DNA of 64,000 nucleotides from Bacillota bacterium (GTDB lineage Bacteria > Bacillota > UBA4882 > UBA8346), in assembly GCA_023400055.1 (NCBI GenBank), contig JAEXFN010000001.1:1-64000 (forward strand), given 5' to 3'. Positions 41,881-50,829 of the stretch are shown here, in pieces. Position numbers and translations under genes: made by a program. The notes below the pieces were generated by a model. The model ran no database searches. It was not told where the DNA came from and saw only the letters and a list, made by a program, of their open reading frames with translations. Every line of letters starts with the position of its first letter. Position 1 is the first letter of the stretch.

Positions 41881-42360
41881 TCAGGATTCGATATAAACCA
41901 GACTGGTTTTTTTCAATTCCGCGGTGCTGTAGAGCAGCTCAAATTCCCGGATTCCGAACGCCTCGACATAGCTGGCGACGGCCTGCTCGATCTCGGTTCG
42001 CGTCCGGCCGTGCATCATGCCGTAGAGATTATAGGGCCAGGCGGAATGAGGCCGCCGCTGATAGCAATGGCTGACCTCCGGCAAGCGGGCCAACGCTTCA
42101 CCGGCCTCGTCCAGCAATTCTGCGGGCGCCCGGCAAACCAGCATCGCATTGATCGGAAAGCCGCTGTCCCGGTGATGCAAGACCGCCCCGATCCGGCGCA
42201 GGATTCCGTTTTGCCGCATCGCCTGCAGCCTGGCGATGACCTCGGCTTTGGAACAGCCGATCTTCTCAGCGATCGCCGCGTAGGGATCCAACGTCAATGG
42301 AATATCCTGTTGAATTTCCCGGATCAGCCTTTCGTCCGTCGGATCAAGACGCACCGCCAT
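41881..42360 (-). CDS. ahbB: Siroheme decarboxylase subunit beta (AhbB)
   Basis: Protein of 159 residues of the Lrp/AsnC-like AhbA/NirD family. N-terminal winged helix (DERLIREIQQDIPLTLDPYA), then GILRRIGAVLHHRDSGF, a ferredoxin-like domain with EVSHCYQRR and SAWPYNLYGMMHG, and the C-terminal YSTAELKKTSLVY that marks the beta subunit. With AhbA it decarboxylates siroheme to 12,18-didecarboxysiroheme. It overlaps the end of ahbA by 17 bp, as expected for coupled subunits. Confidence 0.92.
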   Translation of the reverse strand: MAVRLDPTDERLIREIQQDIPLTLDPYAAIAEKIGCSKAEVIARLQAMRQNGILRRIGAVLHHRDSGFPINAMLVCRAPAELLDEAGEALARLPEVSHCYQRRPHSAWPYNLYGMMHGRTRTEIEQAVASYVEAFGIREFELLYSTAELKKTSLVYIES

Positions 42361-42811
42361 CCCTCCCTTCCAGATCGAAAAAGACCTTCAATTTAAATAT
42401 CCGCTCCGCGGGAAATTCCATCAGTTCCAAACCGGTCCGGGAGCGGATCTCATCCATGATGGCTTCTTTCTCCGCCGTATCGCGCGTCGTCAGGGTGAAC
42501 CAGATGTTGAACCGATTCTGCCGCTGGTAATTGTGGGTTACTCCGGGAAAGCCGTTGATAATGGCGGCTACTTCCAGTACCCTTTCCTCCGGCACGGCCA
42601 TGGCCAGCAGGGTACTCCCATAGCCGAGCCGGCTGGAGTCGAACACTCCGCCGATCCGCCGGACCAAGCCGTCCCTTTTTAACATCGCCAAGCGCCCCAC
42701 CACCTCGTCCGGGACGATCCCCAACTCCGCAGCCAACTCATGAAAAGGCAGATCGCTCAGCGGCAACCCGGCCTGGAGCCGGTTCAATAACTTACGGTCG
42801 ATGGCGTCCAT
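42344..42811 (-). CDS. ahbA: Siroheme decarboxylase subunit alpha (AhbA)
   Basis: Protein of 155 residues, paralogue of AhbB. Start MDAIDRKLLNRLQAGLPLSD, then GLVRRIGGVFDSSRLGYGST, the alpha-type LLAMAVPEERVLEVAAIING and GVTHNYQRQNRFNIWFTL. The start is the ATG at 42811, two bases after the ahbD stop; a longer frame to 42919 lies inside ahbD. It forms the decarboxylase with AhbB. Confidence 0.92.
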   Translation of the reverse strand: MDAIDRKLLNRLQAGLPLSDLPFHELAAELGIVPDEVVGRLAMLKRDGLVRRIGGVFDSSRLGYGSTLLAMAVPEERVLEVAAIINGFPGVTHNYQRQNRFNIWFTLTTRDTAEKEAIMDEIRSRTGLELMEFPAERIFKLKVFFDLEGRDGGAS

Positions 42812-42813
42812 GC

Positions 42814-43809
42814 TCAGCTCACGCCCTTGTAACACCAGGGCTCCTCCGCCAGATAATTGCCGTCGTGGTAATAATAGGCCCGGGCCCGGCACCCGCCGCA
42901 GCTCCCGATCTCCGGACAACTGCCACAGCGGCCTTCATAGGCGCCGAAATCGCGCAATCGCTGGAAGATCTCATTATCGCGCCAGATGGCGTCAAAAGGC
43001 TCCGTCCGGACATTGCCGACCTTGACGGGCAGATAGGGGCAGATATGTACATCGCCGTTAGGGAGAATGCAACAGTAAGCGGTGCCGGCCAGGCAGCCGC
43101 GACTGAAACGCAAAGCCAAGCCCATCTCCCTGGCCATCGGCAGGAACTGCGGCGCACAGGTCGGTTTCAACTCGATCGCCACGGTTTGCTGCTTCGCCAG
43201 GACCGTCCGGATCATACCGAAATATTTTTCCCGCTGTAAAGTTTCGGCCGCCAAATCCCGGCCCCGGCCGGTGGGCACCAGGAAGAACGGATGCAGGGCC
43301 TGCACCCCCCACTCCGCCACCCGGTCGACGGTGGCCGGGAAACGGTCCAGATTGGCCTCGCTGAGCGTCATATTGACTTGCACCCGCAGCCCGGCCGCGA
43401 GCGCATTCCGGATCCCCCGGGCCGCGCCTTCCCAAGCGCCCGGACAATTGCGAAACTGGTCGTGATAGGCCGGTGTGTCGCTGTCCAGGCTCACGGCGAC
43501 GCCGCCGACTCCCGACTCCCGCAAGCTGCGGGCCAGCTCCTCCCCAAGCAGCATGCCGTTGGTGCCAAGCACCGGCCGCAGGCCGATCCGCGCGGCATGA
43601 GCGGTCAACTCGAGCAAGTCCTTCCGCAACAACGGTTCCCCGCCGCTGAAGATGACCAGTCTGAATCCGGCGGCCTTGATCTGGTCCAGCAATTGCCGCC
43701 CCTCGCCGGTGGTCAATTCATCCGGTTCGCGCCGCCCCGGTCCCGATTCCCGGTAGCAATGGCGGCAGAACAAGTTGCATTCCCGGGTCACATTCCATGA
43801 TATCAGCAT
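42814..43809 (-). CDS. ahbD: Radical SAM haem synthase AhbD (NirJ2-like)
   Basis: Radical SAM enzyme of 331 residues. The cluster-binding motif CNLFCRHC places Cys11, Cys15 and Cys18 on the first 4Fe-4S cluster; GGEPLLRKDL follows. A C-terminal SPASM-like cysteine set (CCILPNGDVHICPY, GRCGSCPEIGSCGGCRARAY) binds an auxiliary cluster. AhbD converts Fe-coproporphyrin III to haem b by two oxidative decarboxylations. The ending EEPWCYKGVS and position between ahbC and ahbA fit. It follows ahbC by 24 bp. Confidence 0.9.
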   Translation of the reverse strand: MLISWNVTRECNLFCRHCYRESGPGRREPDELTTGEGRQLLDQIKAAGFRLVIFSGGEPLLRKDLLELTAHAARIGLRPVLGTNGMLLGEELARSLRESGVGGVAVSLDSDTPAYHDQFRNCPGAWEGAARGIRNALAAGLRVQVNMTLSEANLDRFPATVDRVAEWGVQALHPFFLVPTGRGRDLAAETLQREKYFGMIRTVLAKQQTVAIELKPTCAPQFLPMAREMGLALRFSRGCLAGTAYCCILPNGDVHICPYLPVKVGNVRTEPFDAIWRDNEIFQRLRDFGAYEGRCGSCPEIGSCGGCRARAYYYHDGNYLAEEPWCYKGVS

Positions 43810-43833
43810 CGCTTTACCCTTTCCCCATTCGCT

Positions 43834-45006
43834 TCAGGCGCTGCCTGTCTCTTCATCGCTGAGATAACAGGCCGGATCGGAACCCCAGAGATCCCCGGCG
43901 GCCAGCGCCCGGGCCCGGAAATTGCCGTTGCAAAGCTCGAGCCAGCGGCACCGTCCGCAGCGGCCCTGCAACAACGGCTGGCGGTTGCGCAACTCCGCCA
44001 GGAGCCGATTGTCCTCATCGGTCCAGATCCGGCCGAAACTGCGCTCCTTCACATTGCCCAGGCAAAGCTGGCGCAGGAATTGATCGGGGTGGACCTTGCC
44101 TTCCCAATCCACTCCGGCGATGGCGATTCCCGAACGGTTGCCGCCATTGCGCCGCAATAATTGATAAATCGGCTCAGCCCGCTCCGGCCGGTGCTTTTTG
44201 GCCCAATGATAAATATAAACTCCGTCGGCGTGGTTGTCGACGGTTAAGATCTCCGCCGGCACGCCGCGGCGCTGAAAGTCCAAAGTCCTGGCGATGATGC
44301 GGTCGAGGACTCCGCAGGTCTCGGCAGCCGTCAGGTCGTCCTCCCGCAAGCTGCGTCCCCGCCCCGTATAGACCAGATGGTAAAAGCAGGCCCGTCCGAT
44401 CCCTTCCGCCGCGATGAAGTCAAAGACCGCGTCCAGGTCCTGATAATTGGCGCGGCTGATCGTGAACCGCAAGCCCACTTTCTGCCCGACCGTCAGACAG
44501 TTGCGGATGCCGGCGACTGCCGTTTCGAAAGCGCCGGGCACGCCGCGAAACCGATCATTGGCTGCCCCGATTCCATCGAGGCTGATCCCGACGTATTGAA
44601 CGCCGGATTCCTTAATCCGGGCCGCAACGGATTCGGAGATCAAGGTGCCATTGGTGGAGATGACCGGCCGGATTCCCCGGGCCGACGCATAACCGGCCAA
44701 ATGGAACAGATCCGGCCGCACCAGCGGCTCCCCGCCCGAGAACAGCAAGACCGGGACGGCGAACTCCGCCAGATCGTCTATGAATTTTTCCGCCGCTGCG
44801 GTAGACAGTTCGGCGGGATCGGGTTCGGCCCCGGCCTCGGCATAACAATGGCGGCAGCGCAGATTGCAGGCGCGCGTCATATTCCAGACCACCACCGGCC
44901 CCTTCCCCGCCGCGGTTCCGTGGGGCGGCAACTGCGCCGCGGCCGCATAACGCAGCCGGTCGCCACTGTGTTCCGCTCCGGTCAGCAATTTGGTCACACT
45001 GATCAT
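43834..45006 (-). CDS. ahbC: Radical SAM 12,18-didecarboxysiroheme deacetylase AhbC (NirJ1-like)
   Basis: Radical SAM enzyme of 390 residues. It begins MISVTKLLTGAEHSGDRLRY, a family hallmark, then cluster cysteines 47, 51 and 54 in ACNLRCRHCY, GGEPLVRPDL and a C-terminal auxiliary set (CGRCRWLELCNGNFRARA). AhbC removes two acetate side chains to give Fe-coproporphyrin III, the AhbD substrate. The start is the ATG at 45006, with GGAAGGG upstream; a longer frame to 45021 begins inside that site. First gene of the operon ahbC-ahbD-ahbA-ahbB. Confidence 0.9.
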   Translation of the reverse strand: MISVTKLLTGAEHSGDRLRYAAAAQLPPHGTAAGKGPVVVWNMTRACNLRCRHCYAEAGAEPDPAELSTAAAEKFIDDLAEFAVPVLLFSGGEPLVRPDLFHLAGYASARGIRPVISTNGTLISESVAARIKESGVQYVGISLDGIGAANDRFRGVPGAFETAVAGIRNCLTVGQKVGLRFTISRANYQDLDAVFDFIAAEGIGRACFYHLVYTGRGRSLREDDLTAAETCGVLDRIIARTLDFQRRGVPAEILTVDNHADGVYIYHWAKKHRPERAEPIYQLLRRNGGNRSGIAIAGVDWEGKVHPDQFLRQLCLGNVKERSFGRIWTDEDNRLLAELRNRQPLLQGRCGRCRWLELCNGNFRARALAAGDLWGSDPACYLSDEETGSA

Positions 45007-45300
45007 GTGGTTCCCTTCCATAATGATTCAGAATATTCGGTGATAAACTATCCTATTATTCAGATTATAAACGAATTCCCCGTTCAAGACCAATCTTTTT
45101 TTATGAACCAAAACCCGGCTCCGACCTCGCCAGCCTTATTTCATTATGCGGCCGGGAAAACTTTGTAACGGTCATACTCAGCCAAGACGTGGTTGGTTTT
45201 CGATGGGGCTTGATAAGCGGGCCGGCGTTGACGCCGATACCCCGCCCCCATAACGCCATCAAAAACGATAGCTCAGCGGCACAGTCAGGGATGGCAATTA

Positions 45301-45714
45301 AAAACATATACTCGCGCAGAAACGCAAGAAGTTGTTCAGCCACTCAGCAAGCTCTTTCAGTCGCTCAGCAAGCTTGCTCAGTCACTCAACAAGCTCTTTC
45401 AGTCACTAAACAAGCTCTCTCAGTCACTAAACAAGCTCTCTCAGTCACTCAACAAGCTCTATCAGTCACTCAACAAGCTCTCTCAGTCGCTCAACAAGCT
45501 CGCTCAGTCGCTCAACAAGCTCGCTCAGTCGCTCAACAAGCTCGCTCAGTCGCTCAACAAGCTCGCTCAGTCGCTCAACAAGCTTGCTCAGTCGCTCAAC
45601 AAGCTTGCTCAGTCACTAAACAAGCTTGCTCAGTCACTAAACAAGCTTGCTCAGTCACTAAACAAGCTTGCTCAGTCACTAAACAAGCTTGCTCAGTCGC
45701 TCAACAAGCTCGCT
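45301..45714. repeat. 21-bp tandem array, copy D, with leader
   Basis: Leader 45301-45336 is identical to that of the copy at 1-36, followed by 18 units of 21 bp from 45337 to 45714. Unit variants cluster: ctct types first, ctcg in the middle, cttg with tcactaaa last, as if blocks of units had been duplicated. The gene-free stretch 45007-45900 holds this array and the terminator at 45788. Units are contiguous with no spacers, so it is not a CRISPR. Confidence 0.95.
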
Positions 45715-45787
45715 CAGTCGCATAAACGGAACCATCGATGACAGTCCCAACTGTGGGCGAGCCAAAAATTATACCCAAAATATTAAA

Positions 45788-45825
45788 TTAACGCGTTGTG
45801 CTAATCTACTAGCACAACGCGTTAA
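45788..45825 (-). terminator. Hairpin terminator of the β-propeller gene
   Basis: Perfect 16-bp stem ttaacgcgttgtgcta / tagcacaacgcgttaa with a six-base loop, AT-rich flanks, about 75 bases beyond the stop of the minus-strand gene. Confidence 0.82.
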
Positions 45826-45900
45826 CTTAATAAAGGGCTATTCGCTTTGCTTTGTGTCATATATTTCATTTATAATACATAAATAGACTTCCTGATCCGC

Positions 45901-47514
45901 TTACCATCCGATCACGGCATCTCTCGTTAGGGTGGGAAGTTTCCGGATTATTTCCGCGTTTTCAAGATCGACCCAGATAACCTTCTTCCCGGTGGCAATG
46001 ACCAGTACATCCCCGGCGGAACTGTGGTAAAAATGCGGAACGATCTTCTTGTCCCTGCCAATCCATTTAATGCGCAGATTCAGATCCACTTTTTGCGTCG
46101 CAACGTTGATCAACTTCCACTGGTCGGGGCCGACGGCAATGATGTATTTTCGATTGGGAGCGCCGAGCAAATAACCGCTGTTCCCGATGTTGCACCCGAT
46201 TCGGCGGATCACCTCGTTCTGCCCGATATCAAAAACAGCGACATCTTGTGAAAAATGATTGTAAATGTAGGCCAGCCTCTTCTCGGGAAGCGCCAGGATA
46301 TCGCCATTCCGGAAAAAGATATCCCCCAATACGAAGACGTCGCCGCTGATGAGGGAGTAGGTCTTCCAGGCGACCATGTAGCCCCGGCCCAACCGCGCGG
46401 TGGTGGTGATTTGGCGAGTATCGAGGTCCACTACGGATAGAATCCCGCGGTTCGTCGGGTGGTAAATTAAACCGCGCGAGGAACCGGGCAGTGCGAGGAA
46501 CCGGCCTATCTCCCTGTTCAACTGCAATTCTCCCAGCAATTTGCGGCTCGCGGTATTATAAAACGCCAGCTGCTTATGGCCGATGATATAGAGTTCGGAG
46601 CGTTCCGGAGCGGCTTCCACTTGCCGCGGGATGAAATCCACCGGATATTCGATGACGTTGCCGTTGCCGCTCAGGCAAATGACCTTGCCTTGGTTTCCTT
46701 CAGCCACAAAAGCATAAATGCTGCCGTCCCTGACAATCAAATCAGCGCTTAATTCGCTCAATCGAATCTGCCGGCGCAGTTGCATGGCATTCAGATCGAT
46801 ATCATAGGCCGCGGCGGGGATGGCGCTATCCGCTTGGACCAGTTGTCGGCCGGCTACTTTGCTTAAATTGAGATGGTAACCATAGCTGGTGACCCACAAA
46901 GACTGCTCGTCCGGGGAGAAAAAAGTAGCCGCCGGATTTTTGGCGATGGGGATGCTTTGAAGCGTTTGTAACGAAGCGGCGTTTAAAAAGTGTAGCGCGG
47001 CAGAAAGCGGATCCGCTCCCACGGTGGTGACGATCAGGCGTTCTTCCCGCGGAGTGAGCGCAATCGTAACGCCGGGAGTGTCGAGGGTGGTATGCTGATG
47101 CTCCAGATTGGCCAGGTTGATCCGGAGCAACTCGGCCCGCTTGCCCCCGGTCCCCGCTTCAACCAACGCCCAAAAATAGGAATGTTCCCGGTTCATGACG
47201 AACCCCGTCAGGCTGGCGTCTTGTCTCAACTCGGTCTGATAGGCCGTGGCATCCGCTCTGAGCAAAGAAAGCGACCAATGGCTTTGGTCCTTGCAGAGGA
47301 ATAACTTCTCCCCGCGTTGATTGGTGATGACTTGTTGCGGACCCTTATCCAAAGGCAATGTGGCCAGCACTTTCCCATCGGCATCGCTAACTTGGGCTTT
47401 TTGATTATTGCCGAGCAAGAAAAGGCGCTCCGGTGTATCCGCCCGGCTTTGGCCCTGAAATGACAAGCACAGGAAGAACGTTAATAATAAAATACCACTG
47501 AGGCGTCGTTTCAA
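45901..47514 (-). CDS. Exported β-propeller (YVTN-like) protein
   Basis: Protein of 537 residues with a Sec signal peptide (MKRRLSGILLLTFFLCLSF, cleavage after SRA). The rest is repeated four-strand blades such as TIALTPREERLIVTTVGADP, ATFFSPDEQSLWVTSYGYH and RLAYIYNHFSQDVAVFDIGQ, the YVTN/WD-like pattern seen in periplasmic and surface proteins. No catalytic motif is visible, so a binding or scaffold role is likely. Start is TTG at 47514 after GGAGG. A 100-bp gap separates it from the lipoprotein hydrolase upstream, and they may be co-transcribed. Confidence 0.82.
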   Translation of the reverse strand: MKRRLSGILLLTFFLCLSFQGQSRADTPERLFLLGNNQKAQVSDADGKVLATLPLDKGPQQVITNQRGEKLFLCKDQSHWSLSLLRADATAYQTELRQDASLTGFVMNREHSYFWALVEAGTGGKRAELLRINLANLEHQHTTLDTPGVTIALTPREERLIVTTVGADPLSAALHFLNAASLQTLQSIPIAKNPAATFFSPDEQSLWVTSYGYHLNLSKVAGRQLVQADSAIPAAAYDIDLNAMQLRRQIRLSELSADLIVRDGSIYAFVAEGNQGKVICLSGNGNVIEYPVDFIPRQVEAAPERSELYIIGHKQLAFYNTASRKLLGELQLNREIGRFLALPGSSRGLIYHPTNRGILSVVDLDTRQITTTARLGRGYMVAWKTYSLISGDVFVLGDIFFRNGDILALPEKRLAYIYNHFSQDVAVFDIGQNEVIRRIGCNIGNSGYLLGAPNRKYIIAVGPDQWKLINVATQKVDLNLRIKWIGRDKKIVPHFYHSSAGDVLVIATGKKVIWVDLENAEIIRKLPTLTRDAVIGW

Positions 47515-47616
47515 GATGTAACCTCCATTTTTAAAAAATTTTCTTTTTTGTTCTGGGTTTATAAAAGCACTGGTCGAAAAACTTGATAAGGAGCGACAAC
47601 CGCTTATGCTTGATTA

Positions 47617-48789
47617 TCAAGGTTTTTTCGTAATTTTGACTTGCCCCGGATAGCGGCGGGGCATATCCAATAACTCAGCGTTGGATTCACCGGCTAAATA
47701 AATTTCAAAAAAGTTTAAAACCGTTTGGCGGGTCAGCTGTAACGCCAATTCCGGTTCGATTTTGCCAAAATACAACGTCCGGGTCAGCAGCGGCAGTTTA
47801 GGATAGTAACGCTTGATAATCATCCCCAGATCGCAGAAGTCCAAGTGGCGGGCTTTCTTGATTTGGACTATATAGCCCCGATGGGTATTCCGCCAGAGCT
47901 TTTTAACGGTGTAATCCCACGTTGCCGTCAGGTCATCATTGATGATGCCCAACGGTTTGGCGATCGGCCGCCAGTAATCCTTGCCATGCATCGATCCGTC
48001 AATGTCCATGGCTGCCTCGATTTCCGGATCATCGATACAGGCTTGGACCGCAGCCGCGCCGCCGTAAGAATGCCCGAAACAGCCGATCCGGCTGAGATCC
48101 AACCTGTCCAGGAAAGGTTGCCTGCGGTCTTGATTCAGCGCCGTCATTTGAGCGACGACGAACCGGATGTCCGTAACCGCCGTCCTGAACTGATCGTCCA
48201 GGAATCGATCTTCATTTTTGGGTTGAGCCTGGGGATAAAAATGCTGGTCCGGGAAGACGGTGATCCCCGATAGATAAGGATGGTTGATTGCCGCGATGAG
48301 ATAACCGTGCGACGCCAAATCTTCAAGCAAGCTCTGATAAAACAGGTAGGTCGCGCCATAGCCCGGCGAAAACACCAATACTGGAAATTCCGTCCCATCC
48401 TGCGCCGGGAGCGCGTCCCGTACCGCGTGGGTCTCGATCAGGAATCGGAAATCCGGACTCAAGCGGGGGGCTTTTTTGGGAATAAACTCGGCCGCACTCG
48501 TAGCGGCAAATCTGGCGGAGAGTTCGTCCAAATACTCACTGGGCGCCCCGGCGGTCGTCGGGGCGATAGGGTACCACAATTGCACCATCAACTCACGAGG
48601 GTGGGCGCCGGCATTTGCTCCAATCGTTTCGGTCCGGGACCGATCCACCAACGGCAGGCTGGTCACGCCGACCCCATAGGTACCGGTTGGCGCAGGCAAT
48701 GTGATGGGAGTCATGGCGGATGGCGTGGCAACGGATTGACAGCCGCTTAGGAATAAAACCAGGAAAAGAACCCATGTTATTTTTCGCAA
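47617..48789 (-). CDS. Lipoprotein α/β-hydrolase, PAF-acetylhydrolase-like
   Basis: Protein of 390 residues. Lipoprotein signal peptide MRKITWVLFLVLFLSGC with the lipobox cysteine at 17. The hydrolase core resembles plasma platelet-activating-factor acetylhydrolase: LMVQLWYP, FPVLVFSPGYG (oxyanion), nucleophile GHSYGGAA, then MDIDGSMHG and a C-terminal histidine in ARHLDF. It probably cleaves short-chain esters or oxidised lipids at the cell surface. Start is TTG at 48789 after GGAGG. Confidence 0.88.
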   Translation of the reverse strand: MRKITWVLFLVLFLSGCQSVATPSAMTPITLPAPTGTYGVGVTSLPLVDRSRTETIGANAGAHPRELMVQLWYPIAPTTAGAPSEYLDELSARFAATSAAEFIPKKAPRLSPDFRFLIETHAVRDALPAQDGTEFPVLVFSPGYGATYLFYQSLLEDLASHGYLIAAINHPYLSGITVFPDQHFYPQAQPKNEDRFLDDQFRTAVTDIRFVVAQMTALNQDRRQPFLDRLDLSRIGCFGHSYGGAAAVQACIDDPEIEAAMDIDGSMHGKDYWRPIAKPLGIINDDLTATWDYTVKKLWRNTHRGYIVQIKKARHLDFCDLGMIIKRYYPKLPLLTRTLYFGKIEPELALQLTRQTVLNFFEIYLAGESNAELLDMPRRYPGQVKITKKP

Positions 48790-48872
48790 AGCTCATACCT
48801 CCGGTGAAATTCGTATTTTCAACCCTCCTGCGACGGTTCGGAAAAAACTGCGGTAATCGGATTGGCCGATGA

Positions 48873-49973
48873 TCAGCCTAGCGCTTTTTGTAATTCTGCC
48901 GCCACAGTCTCCTGAATCGCGCGGGTGATCTTCGGGCCAATCGGCAACGATAACACTTCTCCGGCGGACTCTTCCGCCACCGGCAACTCGATCGCGGTCC
49001 GCTCATACAACGGCAGCCGGTGGAGGGGGACCTGATAATAGATCATGGTGCCGATCCCTTGCTGCTCCAGGTAGCGTTGGACTTGATCCCGCTTGCCATG
49101 CAATATCCGAATCGTATATTGGTGATAAACATGTTTGGCGGCGGGGTCTTCATGAGGGATGATTAACCCCGGTATATCGGCTAACAATTCGTTGTAGACA
49201 CGGGCAGCCTTTCTCCGGCCTTCATTCCAGGCTTCGATGCGCGGCAGTTTTACCCGGAGTATCGCCGCCTGCAGTTCATCGAGGCGGGAGTTGTAACCGA
49301 GCAGCTCATTGTAATAGCTTCGTTGCGAACCGTGATTCCTGAGCATTCGCGCCAGCGCCGCGGTTTCGTCGTCATTGGTCGTAATCAATCCGCCATCTCC
49401 GTAAGCCCCCAAATTTTTGGACGGATAGAAAGAGAAACAACCCACATCCCCGATGGCGCCGAGTTTTCTGCCGCGGTACTCTCCGCCAAAAGCTTGGGCC
49501 GCATCTTCGATAATCTTCAACTTATATTGCTTGGCCAATGCCAGCATATCGTCCATCTCCGCCCCCTGGCCGAACAGATGGACCGGTATGATCGCCTTGG
49601 TCTTCGGTGTAATCGCTTGCTCGATCCGCCGGACGTCGATGTTACACGTTTCCTTGCGGATATCCACGAACACCGGTGTCGCTCCGGTCTGACTGACCGC
49701 TTCGGCGGTGGCATAAAAAGTAAAAGGGCTGGTGATCACCTCATCTCCGGTTGCGACCCCGGCTGCCCGCAACCCAATGACCAACGCATCGGTTCCGGAA
49801 TCGACGGCGATCGAATGCTTAACTCCCAAGTATTCTGCACTCTCCGTTTCAAATGCCGTTCCGTTCGGCCCCATGATGAAACGAGTCGAACGTAACACTC
49901 CTTGAATGGCTTGGTTTAAATCCTCCCATAGCTCATCCACCTCGGGCTCGAGGTTTAAAATCGGTATGTTCAT
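48873..49973 (-). CDS. gnnB: DegT/DnrJ/EryC1 aminotransferase, GnnB-like
   Basis: PLP-dependent sugar aminotransferase of 366 residues. The PLP lysine is in CFSFYPSKNLGAYGDGG; other family markers are STRFIMGPN, VDSGTDALVIGLRAAGV, EDAAQAFGGEYRG and GYNSRLDELQAAIL. Downstream of lpxA and a Gfo/Idh oxidoreductase, it fits GnnB, which transaminates UDP-3-keto-GlcNAc to UDP-GlcNAc3N. A role in another amino-sugar pathway (WbpE-like) is the alternative. RBS AGGAG lies before ATG. Confidence 0.8.
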   Translation of the reverse strand: MNIPILNLEPEVDELWEDLNQAIQGVLRSTRFIMGPNGTAFETESAEYLGVKHSIAVDSGTDALVIGLRAAGVATGDEVITSPFTFYATAEAVSQTGATPVFVDIRKETCNIDVRRIEQAITPKTKAIIPVHLFGQGAEMDDMLALAKQYKLKIIEDAAQAFGGEYRGRKLGAIGDVGCFSFYPSKNLGAYGDGGLITTNDDETAALARMLRNHGSQRSYYNELLGYNSRLDELQAAILRVKLPRIEAWNEGRRKAARVYNELLADIPGLIIPHEDPAAKHVYHQYTIRILHGKRDQVQRYLEQQGIGTMIYYQVPLHRLPLYERTAIELPVAEESAGEVLSLPIGPKITRAIQETVAAELQKALG

Positions 49974-50009
49974 CTGACAACAACTCCTCTAAACATAATC
50001 AGTTACCGC

Positions 50010-50819
50010 TCAACGCTGGATACCCCGTTTGTTATTCAAGATAAACCGGATGAAATGATCGATCTCCAAACTGCCCTGCAGTTTGAATTCCATTTCCTCA
50101 ATGGCCTTATTCAGTGACAGTTTCGAATGGTACAGAATCTGATAGGCCGATTGAATCTGGGCGCATATTTCCGGCTGGATCTCATTTTTGTAAAGACCCG
50201 CCTCATTGAGACCGGCCACTTTCGCCGGATTCCCCTCGACGCGAATAAAGGGGGGCACGTCTTTGGTAACCTTAATCATCCAGCCGATGGTAACAATGCT
50301 GCCGATTTTGCAAAACTGATGAACGCCGCTCATCGCGCCGACTATCACCTGATCTTCCAGCATAACATGTCCGCCGAGCGCGGAACCGTTTTCCAGCAGA
50401 TTTCCGTTGCCCACATGGCAATCATGGGCCACATGCGAATAGAGCATCAATACGTTGTTATTGCCCAGCCGAGTTTCTCCGCCACCTTGTTCCGTGCCCC
50501 GGTTTACTGTCGTATACTCGTGAAAAATATTGTTATCACCGATAAATAGAAAAGTCTTTTGACTTTTATATTTCAGATCTTGCGGCTCGTAACCGATCGA
50601 GGCGCCGTGAAAAAAACGGTTTCCCTGCCCGATTGTTGTCCAGCCGTCAATAGAAACGTGCGGTCCAACCATGCAACGATCACCGATCGTCACATTCTCT
50701 CCAATGACGGCGTATGGGCCGATGGTCACGTTCCTTCCGATGTGGGCATTGGGATGGACCACTGCAGTGGGGTGGATGCGATGAACATCGATCGCCTTGA
50801 CATCGTTCTTCGACTTCAT
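50010..50819 (-). CDS. lpxA: LpxA-like UDP-sugar acyltransferase
   Basis: Left-handed β-helix acyltransferase of 269 residues, normal LpxA length. Hexapeptide repeats (NVTIGPYAVIGENVTIGDR) fill the first 190 residues. His129 and His132 in YSHVAHDCHVG correspond to His122 and catalytic His125 of E. coli LpxA; GAMSGVHQFCKIG and VPPFIRVEGNPAK follow. The helical C-terminal domain ends FIRFILNNKRGIQR as in LpxA. It would attach the first acyl chain to UDP-GlcNAc or UDP-GlcNAc3N, the first step of lipid A synthesis, implying an outer membrane. RBS GGGAGAG lies before ATG. Confidence 0.85.
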   Translation of the reverse strand: MKSKNDVKAIDVHRIHPTAVVHPNAHIGRNVTIGPYAVIGENVTIGDRCMVGPHVSIDGWTTIGQGNRFFHGASIGYEPQDLKYKSQKTFLFIGDNNIFHEYTTVNRGTEQGGGETRLGNNNVLMLYSHVAHDCHVGNGNLLENGSALGGHVMLEDQVIVGAMSGVHQFCKIGSIVTIGWMIKVTKDVPPFIRVEGNPAKVAGLNEAGLYKNEIQPEICAQIQSAYQILYHSKLSLNKAIEEMEFKLQGSLEIDHFIRFILNNKRGIQR

Positions 50820-50829
50820 TTTTCTCTCC

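Noticed and set aside
45301..45714. CRISPR array
   Set aside because: Units are contiguous with no unique spacers, 21 bp is too short, and there are no cas genes in the window.
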